From Sulfurospirillum oryzae (GTDB lineage Bacteria; Campylobacterota; Campylobacteria; Campylobacterales; Sulfurospirillaceae): a stretch of DNA of 64,000 nt. This document shows, piece after piece, positions 53,629 to 61,920 of the stretch. The position numbers were made by a program, and so were the translations under genes. Every line of letters begins with the position of its first letter. Within the stretch, counting starts at the first letter, position 1. A model generated the notes under the pieces. It saw only the letters and a list, made by a program, of their open reading frames with translations, had not been told where the DNA came from and did not search any database. The stretch is from the NCBI RefSeq assembly GCF_025770725.1, contig NZ_JANZKZ010000003.1, forward strand, positions 62,001 through 126,000, given 5' to 3'.

Positions 53629-54321
53629 TTATTCTTTATGCAGATGCAATCCGCACTCTTTATGTTCTGGGTTTTCCCACCACCATCTGCCCGCTCGTAT
53701 ATCTTCGCCCTCTTTAATGGCTCTCGTACAGGGCTTACAACCAATGCTTTTAAACCCTTTAGCATATAAGGTGTTTTGAGGTATGGCATTTTCGCGCATG
53801 TAACGCTCAACATCTTCATCGCTAAAGTGAGTAAGAGGGTTGAATTTTAACAGTTCAAATTTATCATCAAACTCGACCAGTTTAGTGTCACTTCTCGTGA
53901 TGGACTGCGCGATGCGAATACCGCTAATCCAGCCATCATATCCTTTCAATGCCTTAGCTAAAGGGATGATCTTGCGAACATGGCAACACTCTTTGCGTAG
54001 ATGAATATCATCAAAGATGCCGTATTCTCCGACCTTTACTTCCAATGCTTTGATTTGCTCGTCGCTTGCGCTAAAGCGTTGGATTGTGATGCCAAAAAAG
54101 GCTTCAATCTCTTTTTCATACGTGATGGATTCAGAAAACAGTTTATGGGTCTCAAGCGTAAAGACATCAAAATTAATGCCTGCTTTTTGAGCAAGAAAGA
54201 TGTTAATGGCATCTTCATTTTGATGGCTAAATGCCAACGTGACTTTAAGAGCTTTGGCTCCAACGAGTTCTTGAAGTGTGTTAATCGCTTCTGCGATTTT
54301 TGTTTCATAAGCGATACTCAT
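53629..54321 (-). CDS. cysH: Assimilatory adenylylsulfate (APS) reductase, [4Fe-4S] type
   Basis: A 230-residue CysH-family enzyme. It has the Cys pair in ECCHVRK, a second pair in GCKPCTR and the C-terminal catalytic ECGLH. The CC...CXXC set binds a [4Fe-4S] cluster in enzymes that use APS directly instead of PAPS. That agrees with the absence of CysC in this cluster. I place the start at the ATG at 54321, overlapping the upstream stop as ATGA; the longer open frame is not supported. Confidence 0.9.
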   Translation of the reverse strand: MSIAYETKIAEAINTLQELVGAKALKVTLAFSHQNEDAINIFLAQKAGINFDVFTLETHKLFSESITYEKEIEAFFGITIQRFSASDEQIKALEVKVGEYGIFDDIHLRKECCHVRKIIPLAKALKGYDGWISGIRIAQSITRSDTKLVEFDDKFELLKFNPLTHFSDEDVERYMRENAIPQNTLYAKGFKSIGCKPCTRAIKEGEDIRAGRWWWENPEHKECGLHLHKE

Positions 54322-54542
54322 ATTTGATACTCGATTTCTTTTTGGCGACCAAAATTGATCTTGTTCCATGCTCGTTCATGAAAATAGTAGAGCAAGGTTT
54401 TAGTGATAAGCTCAAATCCTCCAATAGACACGGCAGCAAGTGGGCTTCCTGTGACGATAAAACTAATCAACATGGTGTCAACTGTGCCAAGTGTTCTCCA
54501 TGAGATCGCTTTAACGATGCTTCGTTTTTTGTGCTCTACCAT
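54318..54542 (-). CDS. DUF2061 small membrane protein
   Basis: A 74-residue protein with two membrane helices (about residues 19-36 and 39-55). The pattern KRSIVKAISWRTLGTVDTMLISF...FELITKTLLYYFHERAWNKI is typical of DUF2061. It is the first gene of the cys operon and overlaps cysH by ATGA, behind GAAGGAGAC. DUF2061 proteins are often next to sulfate-assimilation genes, and a role in sulfate uptake has been suspected but is not shown. Confidence 0.85.
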   Translation of the reverse strand: MVEHKKRSIVKAISWRTLGTVDTMLISFIVTGSPLAAVSIGGFELITKTLLYYFHERAWNKINFGRQKEIEYQI

Positions 54543-54566
54543 GTTGTCTCCTTCTAAATTTTCAGA

Positions 54567-54595
54567 ATCATAGCATTTTACTAGGGTATTGTCAA
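54567..54595 (-). promoter_or_regulatory. Promoter of the cys operon
   Basis: On the minus strand TTGACA (54595-54590) and TATGAT (54572-54567) are separated by 17 bases, a near-perfect sigma-70 promoter. It lies 25 bases upstream of the DUF2061 ATG. Confidence 0.8.
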
Positions 54596-54796
54596 GTAAT
54601 ATTATCAAAATAGTCGAGAATAAACTTTTTAATCTATCTCAATTTGTGATAAAATCCTTAATAATAAGCACTTTATTTAATAAATACAAGTGATATTGCA
54701 ATGAATAAAGTTGAATAAAACAGTCAACAATAAAAACTTTGCAGATAAACTATAGTAAATTTATAAAGAATAAAAAGAATATATCAATATCTAATT

Positions 54797-54812
54797 GATA
54801 ATAGTTATTATG
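54797..54812. promoter_or_regulatory. Fur-like box upstream of fbpA
   Basis: GATAATAGTTATTATG has the GATAAT...ATTAT dyad of Fur boxes. It lies about 60 bases before the start of a ferric-iron transporter, where iron-loaded Fur would repress. Confidence 0.6.
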
Positions 54813-54870
54813 TTTATTTAAAGGTTTTGTGTATTATGATTTCGACGAAAAAATAAAATAAGGATTTTCC

Positions 54871-55890
54871 ATGAAAAAAGACTCACGTTTTCTAAAACTC
54901 ATATTAGGTTTAAGTTTAGTAACAAGCACAATGATGGCAAGCGAAGTCAATGTCTATTCACATCGCCATTATGATAGTGACAAAGCACTCTTTAAAGCAT
55001 TTGAAGAAAAGAGTGGCATTAAAGTTAATGTTATTACAGCAAAAGCAGAAGAACTTGTTTCAAAGCTTAAAATTGAGGGCGTTAATTCACCCGCTGATAT
55101 GCTTATTACTTCGGATATTGGTAATTTATATGAAGCTAAAGAAGAGGGATTACTACAAGCCATTAACTCTAAAACCTTGACGGAAAATATACCAGCTCAT
55201 CTAAGAGACAATGATAATGAATGGTTTGGACTCACAAAACGTGCGCGTATTTTCGTTTACAATCCAGAAAAAATTTCCGAAAAAGATCTTGGAAGTTATT
55301 TGGATTTGAGTGATCAAAAATTTAAAGGAAAAATTCTCACTCGTAGCTCATCGGCTGCATATAATAAATCACTTTTAGCCTCTATTATTGCTAATCATGG
55401 TGAAGTAAAAGCGTTAGAATTTGTGAAAGGTTTGGTTGCTAATTTTGCGAGAGATCCAAAAGGAAATGATAGAGATCAAATCAAAGCAGTAGCAAGTGGT
55501 GAGGGTGATTTGGCGATTGTCAATACGTATTATTTGGGGATTATGCTTAACAGTAAAGACCCTAAAGATGTTGAAATTGCCAAGAGCGTAAAGCTTTTCT
55601 TTCCAGCACAAAAAGCTGAAGGAACACATATTAACATTAGTGGTGCTGGTGTAACGAAATATGCTAAGAATAAAGAGAATGCTATTAAGCTGATTGAATT
55701 TTTAAGCAGTGTTGAGGCACAAACACTCTTTGCTGAAGCTAATTATGAGTATCCAGCCAATCCAGCCGTTAAAGCTTCTGGAACCGTAGCGACATTTGGT
55801 GTATTTAAAGAAGATACCTTACCTCTTGCAGAGGTTGGAAAATATAACAAAAAAGCAGTTGAAATTGCGACAAAGGCAAACTGGAGATAA
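54871..55890 (+). CDS. fbpA: Ferric-iron ABC transporter substrate-binding protein
   Basis: A 339-residue periplasmic protein with a signal peptide ending MMA|SEV near residue 23. It is of the FbpA/FutA transferrin-like class: VNVYSHRHYDSDKALFKAFEEKSGI, LITSDIGNLYEAKEEGLLQ, and the C-terminal YEYPANPAV with an iron-ligand Tyr. It would deliver Fe(III) to FbpB. AAGGA precedes the ATG, and a Fur-like box lies upstream. Confidence 0.9.
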   Translation: MKKDSRFLKLILGLSLVTSTMMASEVNVYSHRHYDSDKALFKAFEEKSGIKVNVITAKAEELVSKLKIEGVNSPADMLITSDIGNLYEAKEEGLLQAINSKTLTENIPAHLRDNDNEWFGLTKRARIFVYNPEKISEKDLGSYLDLSDQKFKGKILTRSSSAAYNKSLLASIIANHGEVKALEFVKGLVANFARDPKGNDRDQIKAVASGEGDLAIVNTYYLGIMLNSKDPKDVEIAKSVKLFFPAQKAEGTHINISGAGVTKYAKNKENAIKLIEFLSSVEAQTLFAEANYEYPANPAVKASGTVATFGVFKEDTLPLAEVGKYNKKAVEIATKANWR

Positions 55891-57452
55891 TGCAAACGTT
55901 TAAATATCTACTAGCCCCTCTTTTGGGGCTAGTAATCTCTCTTCCCATTTTTTCGCTTGTCATTTACTTTATCGCACAAGGCGATGTAAGCATGGTGAAC
56001 ATTAACACTTCAGAGCTAGTACTTTATTTTAAAAGCACCGCCATTGTACTTTTTGGAACGGCATTTTTAGTACTTTTTTTGGGTATTAGCACAGCATTTA
56101 TGAGTGCACGCTTTATTTACTTTGGAAGTCGTTTTTTTAGTTTAGCCTTTGTATTACCTCTTGCTTTTCCAGCCTACATTTTAGGTTACAGTTATGTGGG
56201 GTTTTTCGAATTTCATGGCATTTTAGCAACGCTTTTTTCTCTTCCCAAATTTAAACTCGACATCTTAAATATCTATGGAGTCATTGCAGTCCTCTCTTTT
56301 GCAATGTTTCCGTATGTCTTCATTTTGGCGCGTGTCTCATTTGCTTCTATCTCCTCAACGGTGGTAGAACTCGTTTCACTCAAACAGCTCTCATTTTGCA
56401 AAGCCTTTTTCACGGTCTATCTGCCTTTGGCGTACCCTGCCATTTTTGCGGGATTGGTACTTGCTATGATGGAAGTTTTGAGTGATTATGGAACCGTGGC
56501 GTACTTTGGTGTCGATACTTTTAGTGTGGGCATTTTTAAAAGTTGGTTTGGCTATGGCAATCTGGGCGAAGCAATCAACCTTTCGATTATTATGCTTGTT
56601 GTAGTTTTTGTCATCATATTTGCAGAGTCACGTTTAAGAGCGAGGTATCGCTTTATTAGTTCTACACATAGCAGTAAAAAAGCATCTAAAGTTACATTAC
56701 AAGGATTTCAAAATGGCATCGCTTTTGGACTCTCTTTGCTCATAAGTACCTTTACGCTTTTTATTCCAACGGGTGTTCTTTTGTACTGGTTTTATCTAGA
56801 TTTCAACACATTGGATTGGAGTTCTTTAACCTATCTTTACCATACACTTAGTCTCAATATTCTCTCATCGTTCATCATCATCGCTTTAGCGTTTGGAATG
56901 GTCTATGCCTCGCGTTTTTACCCAAGCAAGCTAGGAGTGATTAGCCATAAACTCTCCATTCTTGGTTACTCTATCCCTGGAGCGATCATCGGTATAGGCA
57001 TTTTGCTTTTTACCAATTTTATCGACCAAAATTTCGGTAAAGTCGTACTTGGGGGTTCATTTTTTGCGCTGATATTTGCGTATCTGACGCGTTATTTTGC
57101 TGCAAGCATTGGCTCGGTTGAAAATGGGTTTAGCAAGATCGATAAAAGTATCGATGATGCGACCATTGTTTTTGGAACAAGCGAATTTGGGCGTATGTTC
57201 AAAGTCTATTTGCCACTGATGCGACCTTATTTGTTGAGTGGTTTTTTGATTCTTTACATTGACCTTGCTAAGGAACTTCCAGCGACTTTACTTCTAAGAC
57301 CGTTTAATTATGACACCATTGCCATTCGTATCTACGAGCTAGCCAGCAATGAGATACTCTATAAAAGTGCCTTTCCATCGCTCTTGTTGGTGGTTACAAC
57401 CGCCATTGCGGTCTTATTACTTAATTCAAAATTTGTACGAGGTAGAAGATGA
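55890..57452 (+). CDS. fbpB: Ferric-iron ABC transporter permease
   Basis: A 520-residue permease with about twelve membrane helices in two homologous halves. The first EAA loop region is around SLKQLSFCKAFFTVYLPLAYP, and the second around FGTSEFGRMFKVYLPLMRPYLL. This two-in-one form is typical of FbpB/SfuB. It overlaps fbpA and fbpC by one and four bases. Confidence 0.92.
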   Translation: MQTFKYLLAPLLGLVISLPIFSLVIYFIAQGDVSMVNINTSELVLYFKSTAIVLFGTAFLVLFLGISTAFMSARFIYFGSRFFSLAFVLPLAFPAYILGYSYVGFFEFHGILATLFSLPKFKLDILNIYGVIAVLSFAMFPYVFILARVSFASISSTVVELVSLKQLSFCKAFFTVYLPLAYPAIFAGLVLAMMEVLSDYGTVAYFGVDTFSVGIFKSWFGYGNLGEAINLSIIMLVVVFVIIFAESRLRARYRFISSTHSSKKASKVTLQGFQNGIAFGLSLLISTFTLFIPTGVLLYWFYLDFNTLDWSSLTYLYHTLSLNILSSFIIIALAFGMVYASRFYPSKLGVISHKLSILGYSIPGAIIGIGILLFTNFIDQNFGKVVLGGSFFALIFAYLTRYFAASIGSVENGFSKIDKSIDDATIVFGTSEFGRMFKVYLPLMRPYLLSGFLILYIDLAKELPATLLLRPFNYDTIAIRIYELASNEILYKSAFPSLLLVVTTAIAVLLLNSKFVRGRR

Positions 57453-58408
57453 AACCTATCGTCAGCATCGAAAATTTACACAAACATTTTTGCAAAGGAA
57501 GTGTCTGTGTTGCCAATCAGATCAGTTTTTCCATCAATGAGGGTGAAATTTTTACGATTTTAGGCAGAAGTGGCAGTGGAAAAACGACCCTTTTGCGCAT
57601 GCTTTCAGGTCTTGAAAATCCAGACAGTGGAACAATTTGCATTGGTGACAAGGTTGTGTATGACGCCAAAACCAATCTTCCTCCCAATCAGAGAGAGATC
57701 GCCATTGTCTTCCAAAACTACGCACTTTTACCCCATCTGAGCATCGCTCAAAACATCGCTTTTGGAAGTAAGGCGAGCCAAGAAGAGCTTTTACATGTAA
57801 TGCAAAAAACCAAGATAGAAACGCTCTCTTCCAAGTACCCGCACGAGATCAGTGGTGGTCAGCAGCAGCGTGTTGCATTGGCGCGTGCTATATTGGATAA
57901 GCCTAAGATTTTACTGCTCGATGAGCCACTGAGTAACATTGACACCGAGCTTAGAGCCATTTTAAGGGCAGAGCTTAAAGAGATGATCAAACTCTTTAGC
58001 ATCACAGCCCTTTTCATCACGCACGACAAAGAAGATGCGTTTTATCTTTCCGATCGCATTGCGATTATGGATGGAGGCGATATCTTACAAATCGGCACAC
58101 CCAAAGAGATTTACAATCAGCCCAATTCTCTTTATTGTGCCAACTTCTTAGGAAAAATAAATGTGCTACCTAAAAGTTTGGGGTTAAGCGAAAAAGAGGT
58201 TTATTGTAGGCTTGATGCCGTGTATCTAGGCTCTGGTTTTAAGCATCAGGCATTGATTAAAGAGATTGTGTTTTATGGCAATTTTTACGAAATTATTTTG
58301 GATTTTGAAGGCGAAATTCTTATGGCGTATAGTTTTGATGACACTTTAAATGAGGGAAAAACCATAGGCTTTGAGATTGATGTAGGTAAGTTAATATCGT
58401 TTGTTTAG
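57449..58408 (+). CDS. fbpC: Ferric-iron ABC transporter ATPase
   Basis: A 319-residue ATPase. Walker A is GRSGSGKTT (about residues 36-44), the signature is SGGQQQRVALARA (about 132-144), Walker B is ILLLDEPLSN, and the switch His is in FITHDKEDA. The C-terminal 100 residues form the usual regulatory extension. A palindrome-family copy at 57790 is read LHVM. It ends the fbp operon. Confidence 0.93.
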   Translation: MKPIVSIENLHKHFCKGSVCVANQISFSINEGEIFTILGRSGSGKTTLLRMLSGLENPDSGTICIGDKVVYDAKTNLPPNQREIAIVFQNYALLPHLSIAQNIAFGSKASQEELLHVMQKTKIETLSSKYPHEISGGQQQRVALARAILDKPKILLLDEPLSNIDTELRAILRAELKEMIKLFSITALFITHDKEDAFYLSDRIAIMDGGDILQIGTPKEIYNQPNSLYCANFLGKINVLPKSLGLSEKEVYCRLDAVYLGSGFKHQALIKEIVFYGNFYEIILDFEGEILMAYSFDDTLNEGKTIGFEIDVGKLISFV

Positions 58409-58476
58409 AAAGAGATAGTGTATCATTGCATTATGTTAAAATAGTCAAGCTTTCTATATCATTTTAAAGGATTTCT

Positions 58477-59055
58477 ATGAATCGAAGAGAGTCTATCATA
58501 ACACTTGGGTTACTAAGCGCGTCCGTTCCTCTAGCTCTTTATGCTGATGATAACAAAGCAATTATTATCGAATCTGATAGTAATGAATTGAAGTTTAAAG
58601 TAGGAAAAGATGCCTTTATACTTCGTCCTCACAGCAAAATCGAACTTTCACATGATGGTACATTTACAAAAGCACTTAAACTTATCGGTGGCGGAGTGAT
58701 GGGTGTTTTTGGCGGCGGCGAAAAGACGATAGAGACCAAAACCTTTACAGCCGGCATTAGAGGTACGGGCATATACTTACAAGAGTACGCGCCAGATGCG
58801 GTGTACAGCTGTTTGTGTTATGGCGTAGGAGAGTATAAAAATCCAACAACCAATGAAGTCCTTTTTTCACTCAACTCCACTTATCACGATAAACCGGTTC
58901 AAATCGTAAAAACAAGTATGGAAAAAATTGAGTATCAAGGCTCAAAGCTTGTTAACCACAATGATGATGAATTACGTCATCTAGAGCATCTTTGTCAACG
59001 CGAAGCACCATTTGAGGCGTATTTAAAAGCAGAAAAAGTAAAAAGACATTATTAA
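58477..59055 (+). CDS. Exported FecR-like domain protein
   Basis: A 192-residue protein with a signal sequence carrying an early Arg-Arg (MNRRESIITLGLLSASVPLALYA), so it may use Tat. The mature part has a FecR-like beta pattern (FKVGKDAFILRPHSKIEL, then KTFTAGIRGTGIYLQE about residues 89-104). It contains closely spaced cysteines in YSCLCYG. It lacks the membrane helix and kinase-like parts of true FecR regulators. It may depend on the fbp operon or its own promoter. The function is unknown. Confidence 0.65.
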   Translation: MNRRESIITLGLLSASVPLALYADDNKAIIIESDSNELKFKVGKDAFILRPHSKIELSHDGTFTKALKLIGGGVMGVFGGGEKTIETKTFTAGIRGTGIYLQEYAPDAVYSCLCYGVGEYKNPTTNEVLFSLNSTYHDKPVQIVKTSMEKIEYQGSKLVNHNDDELRHLEHLCQREAPFEAYLKAEKVKRHY

Positions 59056-60227
59056 AAATAGACGCTAAATGTAGTACCTTTACCCTCAACTGAGTCTATT
59101 TCAAGCCTGAAATTATTGGCTTTACAGATGGTGTTCACGATGTCTAAACCGATGCCAAAGCCGCCTTTGTCGCTGTTTGCGCGTTTATAGCGCTTGGTGA
59201 TGTCACCTAGCTTTGAGCTTTTAATGCCGATGCCACTGTCTTTGACACTTAACTTTTCAAAGTCCAGTATAACTTCAATGCTTCCTTCAAAACGGTTGTA
59301 TTTGATGGCGTTGGAAAGTAGGTTGTCGATGAGTTTGCTAAGACTCTCTTCGTTTATATGTAACGTTTTTTCTTCCAGTTTTAATGTTAAGTCTATTTGT
59401 TTACTCGCCATTAAATCCGCAAAATATTCGAGACGTTCCTCTATGAGTTTTTTCACATCGATATCAGTTTTTTCTTCGTTTTGTTTGTCATGTAGAAGCA
59501 TGTAACTGAGGTTCCCGTATAAGGTTGCGATACGTTTGGCACTTAGTTCAATGCGTTTGCGCTTTTTCTCGTCCACATCTTTAAGTGTGCTAATGCTCAT
59601 CAAAATCGCCGTAATCGGCGTATTAAGCTCATGCGTGGAGTCTTTGATAAAAGTATCAAGCGTTTCGATCTCCGCTTTGATAGGCTTTAGAAAGAGTTTT
59701 GCAAGCACATAACCCAAGAGTGTCGCAAACGCAAGACTCAAAAGTAGGTAAAGCACAACCTCTTGTTTGATCGCGTTTATAATGCTCGATATAGAACTCT
59801 GCTTGATTACGATGTAGTGTACGCCAAGATGGTGTTGCGCGCTATCGTCCACGTAAAAAAAGCTATCGTTTTTGAGGTAAAACTTTTGTTCAAAATCGAT
59901 TTGATCGTTGAAGTTTACATGTAAAGGTTTGTGTTCTGCTCCAAAAAGAGCCACTTGATAGCCTTCATCAACGCCAAAGCACTGTTCAATGGGCTTTTGA
60001 GTGAAGCATTTCTCTAAGTCAGCATCTTCCATCATGTGCGCGGTGACGATCTTGTGCGAGATAGCAGAAGCAGTAGCACGCATTTTTAGGGCATAGTTTT
60101 CCTGCATATTTTTCATCTGTATGGTGTAAAACATGCCTGCCAAGATGAGTATAAACGTATAAATTGAGAGCAGGTAAATCAGTAAAAAACGAATGAGGGA
60201 GCGTTTTTCATAGTGGCTTAAAGACAT
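59052..60227 (-). CDS. Sensor histidine kinase of a CopS/CusS-like system
   Basis: A 391-residue kinase with two membrane helices (about 11-33 and 155-177) around a periplasmic domain of some 120 residues. The H-box is STHELNTPITAILMS (about 192-206), followed by NLLSNAIKYN and GFGIGLDIVNTI. It overlaps the regulator gene by 20 bases. Location beside a cupredoxin and a Cus-type efflux operon suggests copper sensing. An exact TTTACATGTAAA at 59914 is read LHVN in the sensor domain. Confidence 0.85.
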   Translation of the reverse strand: MSLSHYEKRSLIRFLLIYLLSIYTFILILAGMFYTIQMKNMQENYALKMRATASAISHKIVTAHMMEDADLEKCFTQKPIEQCFGVDEGYQVALFGAEHKPLHVNFNDQIDFEQKFYLKNDSFFYVDDSAQHHLGVHYIVIKQSSISSIINAIKQEVVLYLLLSLAFATLLGYVLAKLFLKPIKAEIETLDTFIKDSTHELNTPITAILMSISTLKDVDEKKRKRIELSAKRIATLYGNLSYMLLHDKQNEEKTDIDVKKLIEERLEYFADLMASKQIDLTLKLEEKTLHINEESLSKLIDNLLSNAIKYNRFEGSIEVILDFEKLSVKDSGIGIKSSKLGDITKRYKRANSDKGGFGIGLDIVNTICKANNFRLEIDSVEGKGTTFSVYF

Positions 60228-60870
60228 AACCGACCCCTTTGGTATTTTCGATCAACGCTTCAAGCCCATAACTGCGAAGATTTTTGATATAAGTACGCAC
60301 CGTCGCATACGTCGGCACTTCTTCAAAACGCCACACCTCTTCGATGATCTCTTCAAAACTCAGCACGCGGTTTTTGTGTTTTAAAAAATACTCCAAAAGT
60401 TGCGCCTCTTTTTTGCGGAGTTTATACGAAGTATCTGGTGTGATGATCTCGTAATTGGCAGGATCAAAAACGAGCTCATTCGCAAGTATAATGCGCTCGT
60501 TTGTATCGATGTTGTGAAGTTTTTTGGTGCGCTCAATTCTTACCAAAAGCTCTTCAAGATCAAACGGTTTTTTGAGGTAATCTTCAGCACCCAAAGCAAA
60601 TCCTTTTTTCACATCATTGATCTGGTCGAGTGACGTGATGAAGATGACAGGCGTGGTAATGCGAGCGTTTTTGATCTCTTTTAAAAGCTCAAAACCATTA
60701 AGGCTTGGGACGTTGATGTCAAGAAGCAAGAGGTCAAACTTATGCTCAAAAATGGCATCAAGTGCTGTTTTACCGTCATAAAAGAGCTTTACATGTAAAC
60801 CATGTTCCACTAAAAACTCTTCGATAATTTCGCTAAGAATGGGGTCATCTTCTAAGAGTAGGATTTTCAT
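60208..60870 (-). CDS. OmpR-family response regulator (CopR/CusR-like)
   Basis: A 220-residue regulator. The receiver has the phospho-accepting Asp in LLLLDINVPSLNG (about residue 51), and the winged-helix domain has YKLRKKEAQLLEYFLKHKN and the recognition part ATVRTYIKNLRSYG. I start at the ATG giving KILLLEDDP at the N terminus. The direct-repeat box just upstream probably serves both this gene and the divergent cupredoxin gene. An exact TTTACATGTAAA at 60788 is read LHVK. Confidence 0.88.
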   Translation of the reverse strand: MKILLLEDDPILSEIIEEFLVEHGLHVKLFYDGKTALDAIFEHKFDLLLLDINVPSLNGFELLKEIKNARITTPVIFITSLDQINDVKKGFALGAEDYLKKPFDLEELLVRIERTKKLHNIDTNERIILANELVFDPANYEIITPDTSYKLRKKEAQLLEYFLKHKNRVLSFEEIIEEVWRFEEVPTYATVRTYIKNLRSYGLEALIENTKGVGYVFKPL

Positions 60871-60895
60871 AGAGGCATTATACATAATTTTATTC

Positions 60896-60925
60896 CACAA
60901 ATATTGCACAGATATTTTCTATACT
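60896..60925 (+). promoter_or_regulatory. Direct-repeat box and -10 of the cupredoxin gene
   Basis: CACAAATATTG at 60896-60906 is followed directly by CACAGATATTT at 60907-60917, an 11-bp tandem repeat typical of OmpR-family regulator sites. TATACT at 60920-60925 follows as a -10 box, so the repeat covers the -35 position. The same layout occurs at 61476. Confidence 0.65.
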
Positions 60926-60957
60926 TTAGTAATACTATTACTCATAAAAGGAAATAA

Positions 60958-61449
60958 ATGTTACACCATAAAAAAAGTATTGCTATGCTAATCTTTGTTA
61001 CTGCTTTTTCAGCCCAAGCTATTGCGATGGATGACCACTCAGCTCATAACCATGCTACACATAGCCATGCAAGCTCTACCATTGGTAATCCCGCTAATGC
61101 TTCGCAGGCAAACAAAATCATTAACGTCGACTTGCTTGATTCTATGCAATTTGAATTTCATAGTAAAATGAACATCAAAGAGGGAGATATCGTTAGATTT
61201 ATCGTGACAAACCAAGGTGAAATTGACCATGAGTTTTCCATTGGTAGTGAAAAAGAACAAAAAGCACACCTAGAAGCTATGAAAAAAATGCCAAATATGG
61301 TTCACCATGATGGCAATACCATTACACTTAAACCTAAAGAAACAAAAGAGTTAACGTGGAAATTTACAAAAAGAAACACAGTTATGTTTGCATGCAACAT
61401 ACCAGAGCATTTTGAAGCTGGGATGCACCGCGAGATCACTATAAAGTAG
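60958..61449 (+). CDS. Exported cupredoxin-like copper protein
   Basis: A 163-residue protein with a signal peptide ending AIA|MDD near residue 23, then a His-rich stretch (DHSAHNHATHSHA), and a plastocyanin-type domain. Type I copper ligands are His in EIDHEFS (about residue 98), and Cys, His and Met in the C-terminal ACNIPEHFEAGMH. Both regions could bind copper in the periplasm. It is divergent from the CopRS-like pair. Confidence 0.85.
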   Translation: MLHHKKSIAMLIFVTAFSAQAIAMDDHSAHNHATHSHASSTIGNPANASQANKIINVDLLDSMQFEFHSKMNIKEGDIVRFIVTNQGEIDHEFSIGSEKEQKAHLEAMKKMPNMVHHDGNTITLKPKETKELTWKFTKRNTVMFACNIPEHFEAGMHREITIK

Positions 61450-61475
61450 TATGATGGTTTTTATTAGAGTTATTC

Positions 61476-61505
61476 CACAAATAGTACACACACGCTTTCT
61501 ATACT
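61476..61505 (+). promoter_or_regulatory. Direct-repeat box and -10 of the efflux operon
   Basis: CACAAATAGTA at 61476-61486 and CACACACGCTT at 61487-61497 repeat with an 11-bp period, and TATACT at 61500-61505 lies at the same distance as in the cupredoxin promoter. The preceding TTATTC is also shared. The nearby OmpR-type regulator is the likely binder. Confidence 0.65.
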
Positions 61506-61533
61506 GTCATTATATTTTTACAAGGAGTACGTA

Positions 61534-61920
61534 ATGAAGAAGATTTTAGGGATGTTTTTAGCGGTGGCGTTGAGCCTTAGTGCTGTTTTTGCGGCAGATG
61601 CTTTGTCTAAAAAAGGGATGGCGGGTCCATTAGAAGTTGAGTACAGCAGTGAAAAGCCTTTAAGTCAGGGCATGAACATGATCAACATCAAAGTCAAAGA
61701 GAATGGCAAAGAGATCAAAGATGCGAAAGTAAGCGTTACCGCTGCAATGCCAGCGATGCCAGGAATGCCAGCAATGGAGCAAACTTCTGAGGCAATGTTT
61801 GTCAACGGTGCGTATATGGCACATGTCACATTCTCAATGAATGGCACATGGCAGCTTAACATCGTCATCGAAACCAGTGATGGCAAAAAACAACGCTTAA
61901 AATCAAGCGTTAACCTCTAA
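61534..61920 (+). CDS. Met-rich FixH/YtkA-like periplasmic protein
   Basis: A 128-residue exported protein with a signal peptide ending FA|ADA near residue 21. The immunoglobulin-like fold resembles FixH/YtkA domains, and a Met-Pro loop (MPAMPGMPAMEQ, about residues 71-82) is suited to Cu(I) binding. It is the first gene of the efflux operon. A copper chaperone for the Cus-type pump is plausible. Confidence 0.78.
   Translation: MKKILGMFLAVALSLSAVFAADALSKKGMAGPLEVEYSSEKPLSQGMNMINIKVKENGKEIKDAKVSVTAAMPAMPGMPAMEQTSEAMFVNGAYMAHVTFSMNGTWQLNIVIETSDGKKQRLKSSVNL

Larger units (their letters stand above)
54543..54870. other. Divergent regulatory gap between the cys and fbp operons
   Basis: This 328-base, very AT-rich stretch contains no gene. 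It holds the cys-operon promoter near its left end and a Fur-like box with probable -10 sequences near its right end. The roughly 150 bases between them show many short AT dyads but nothing I can name. Confidence 0.65.
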
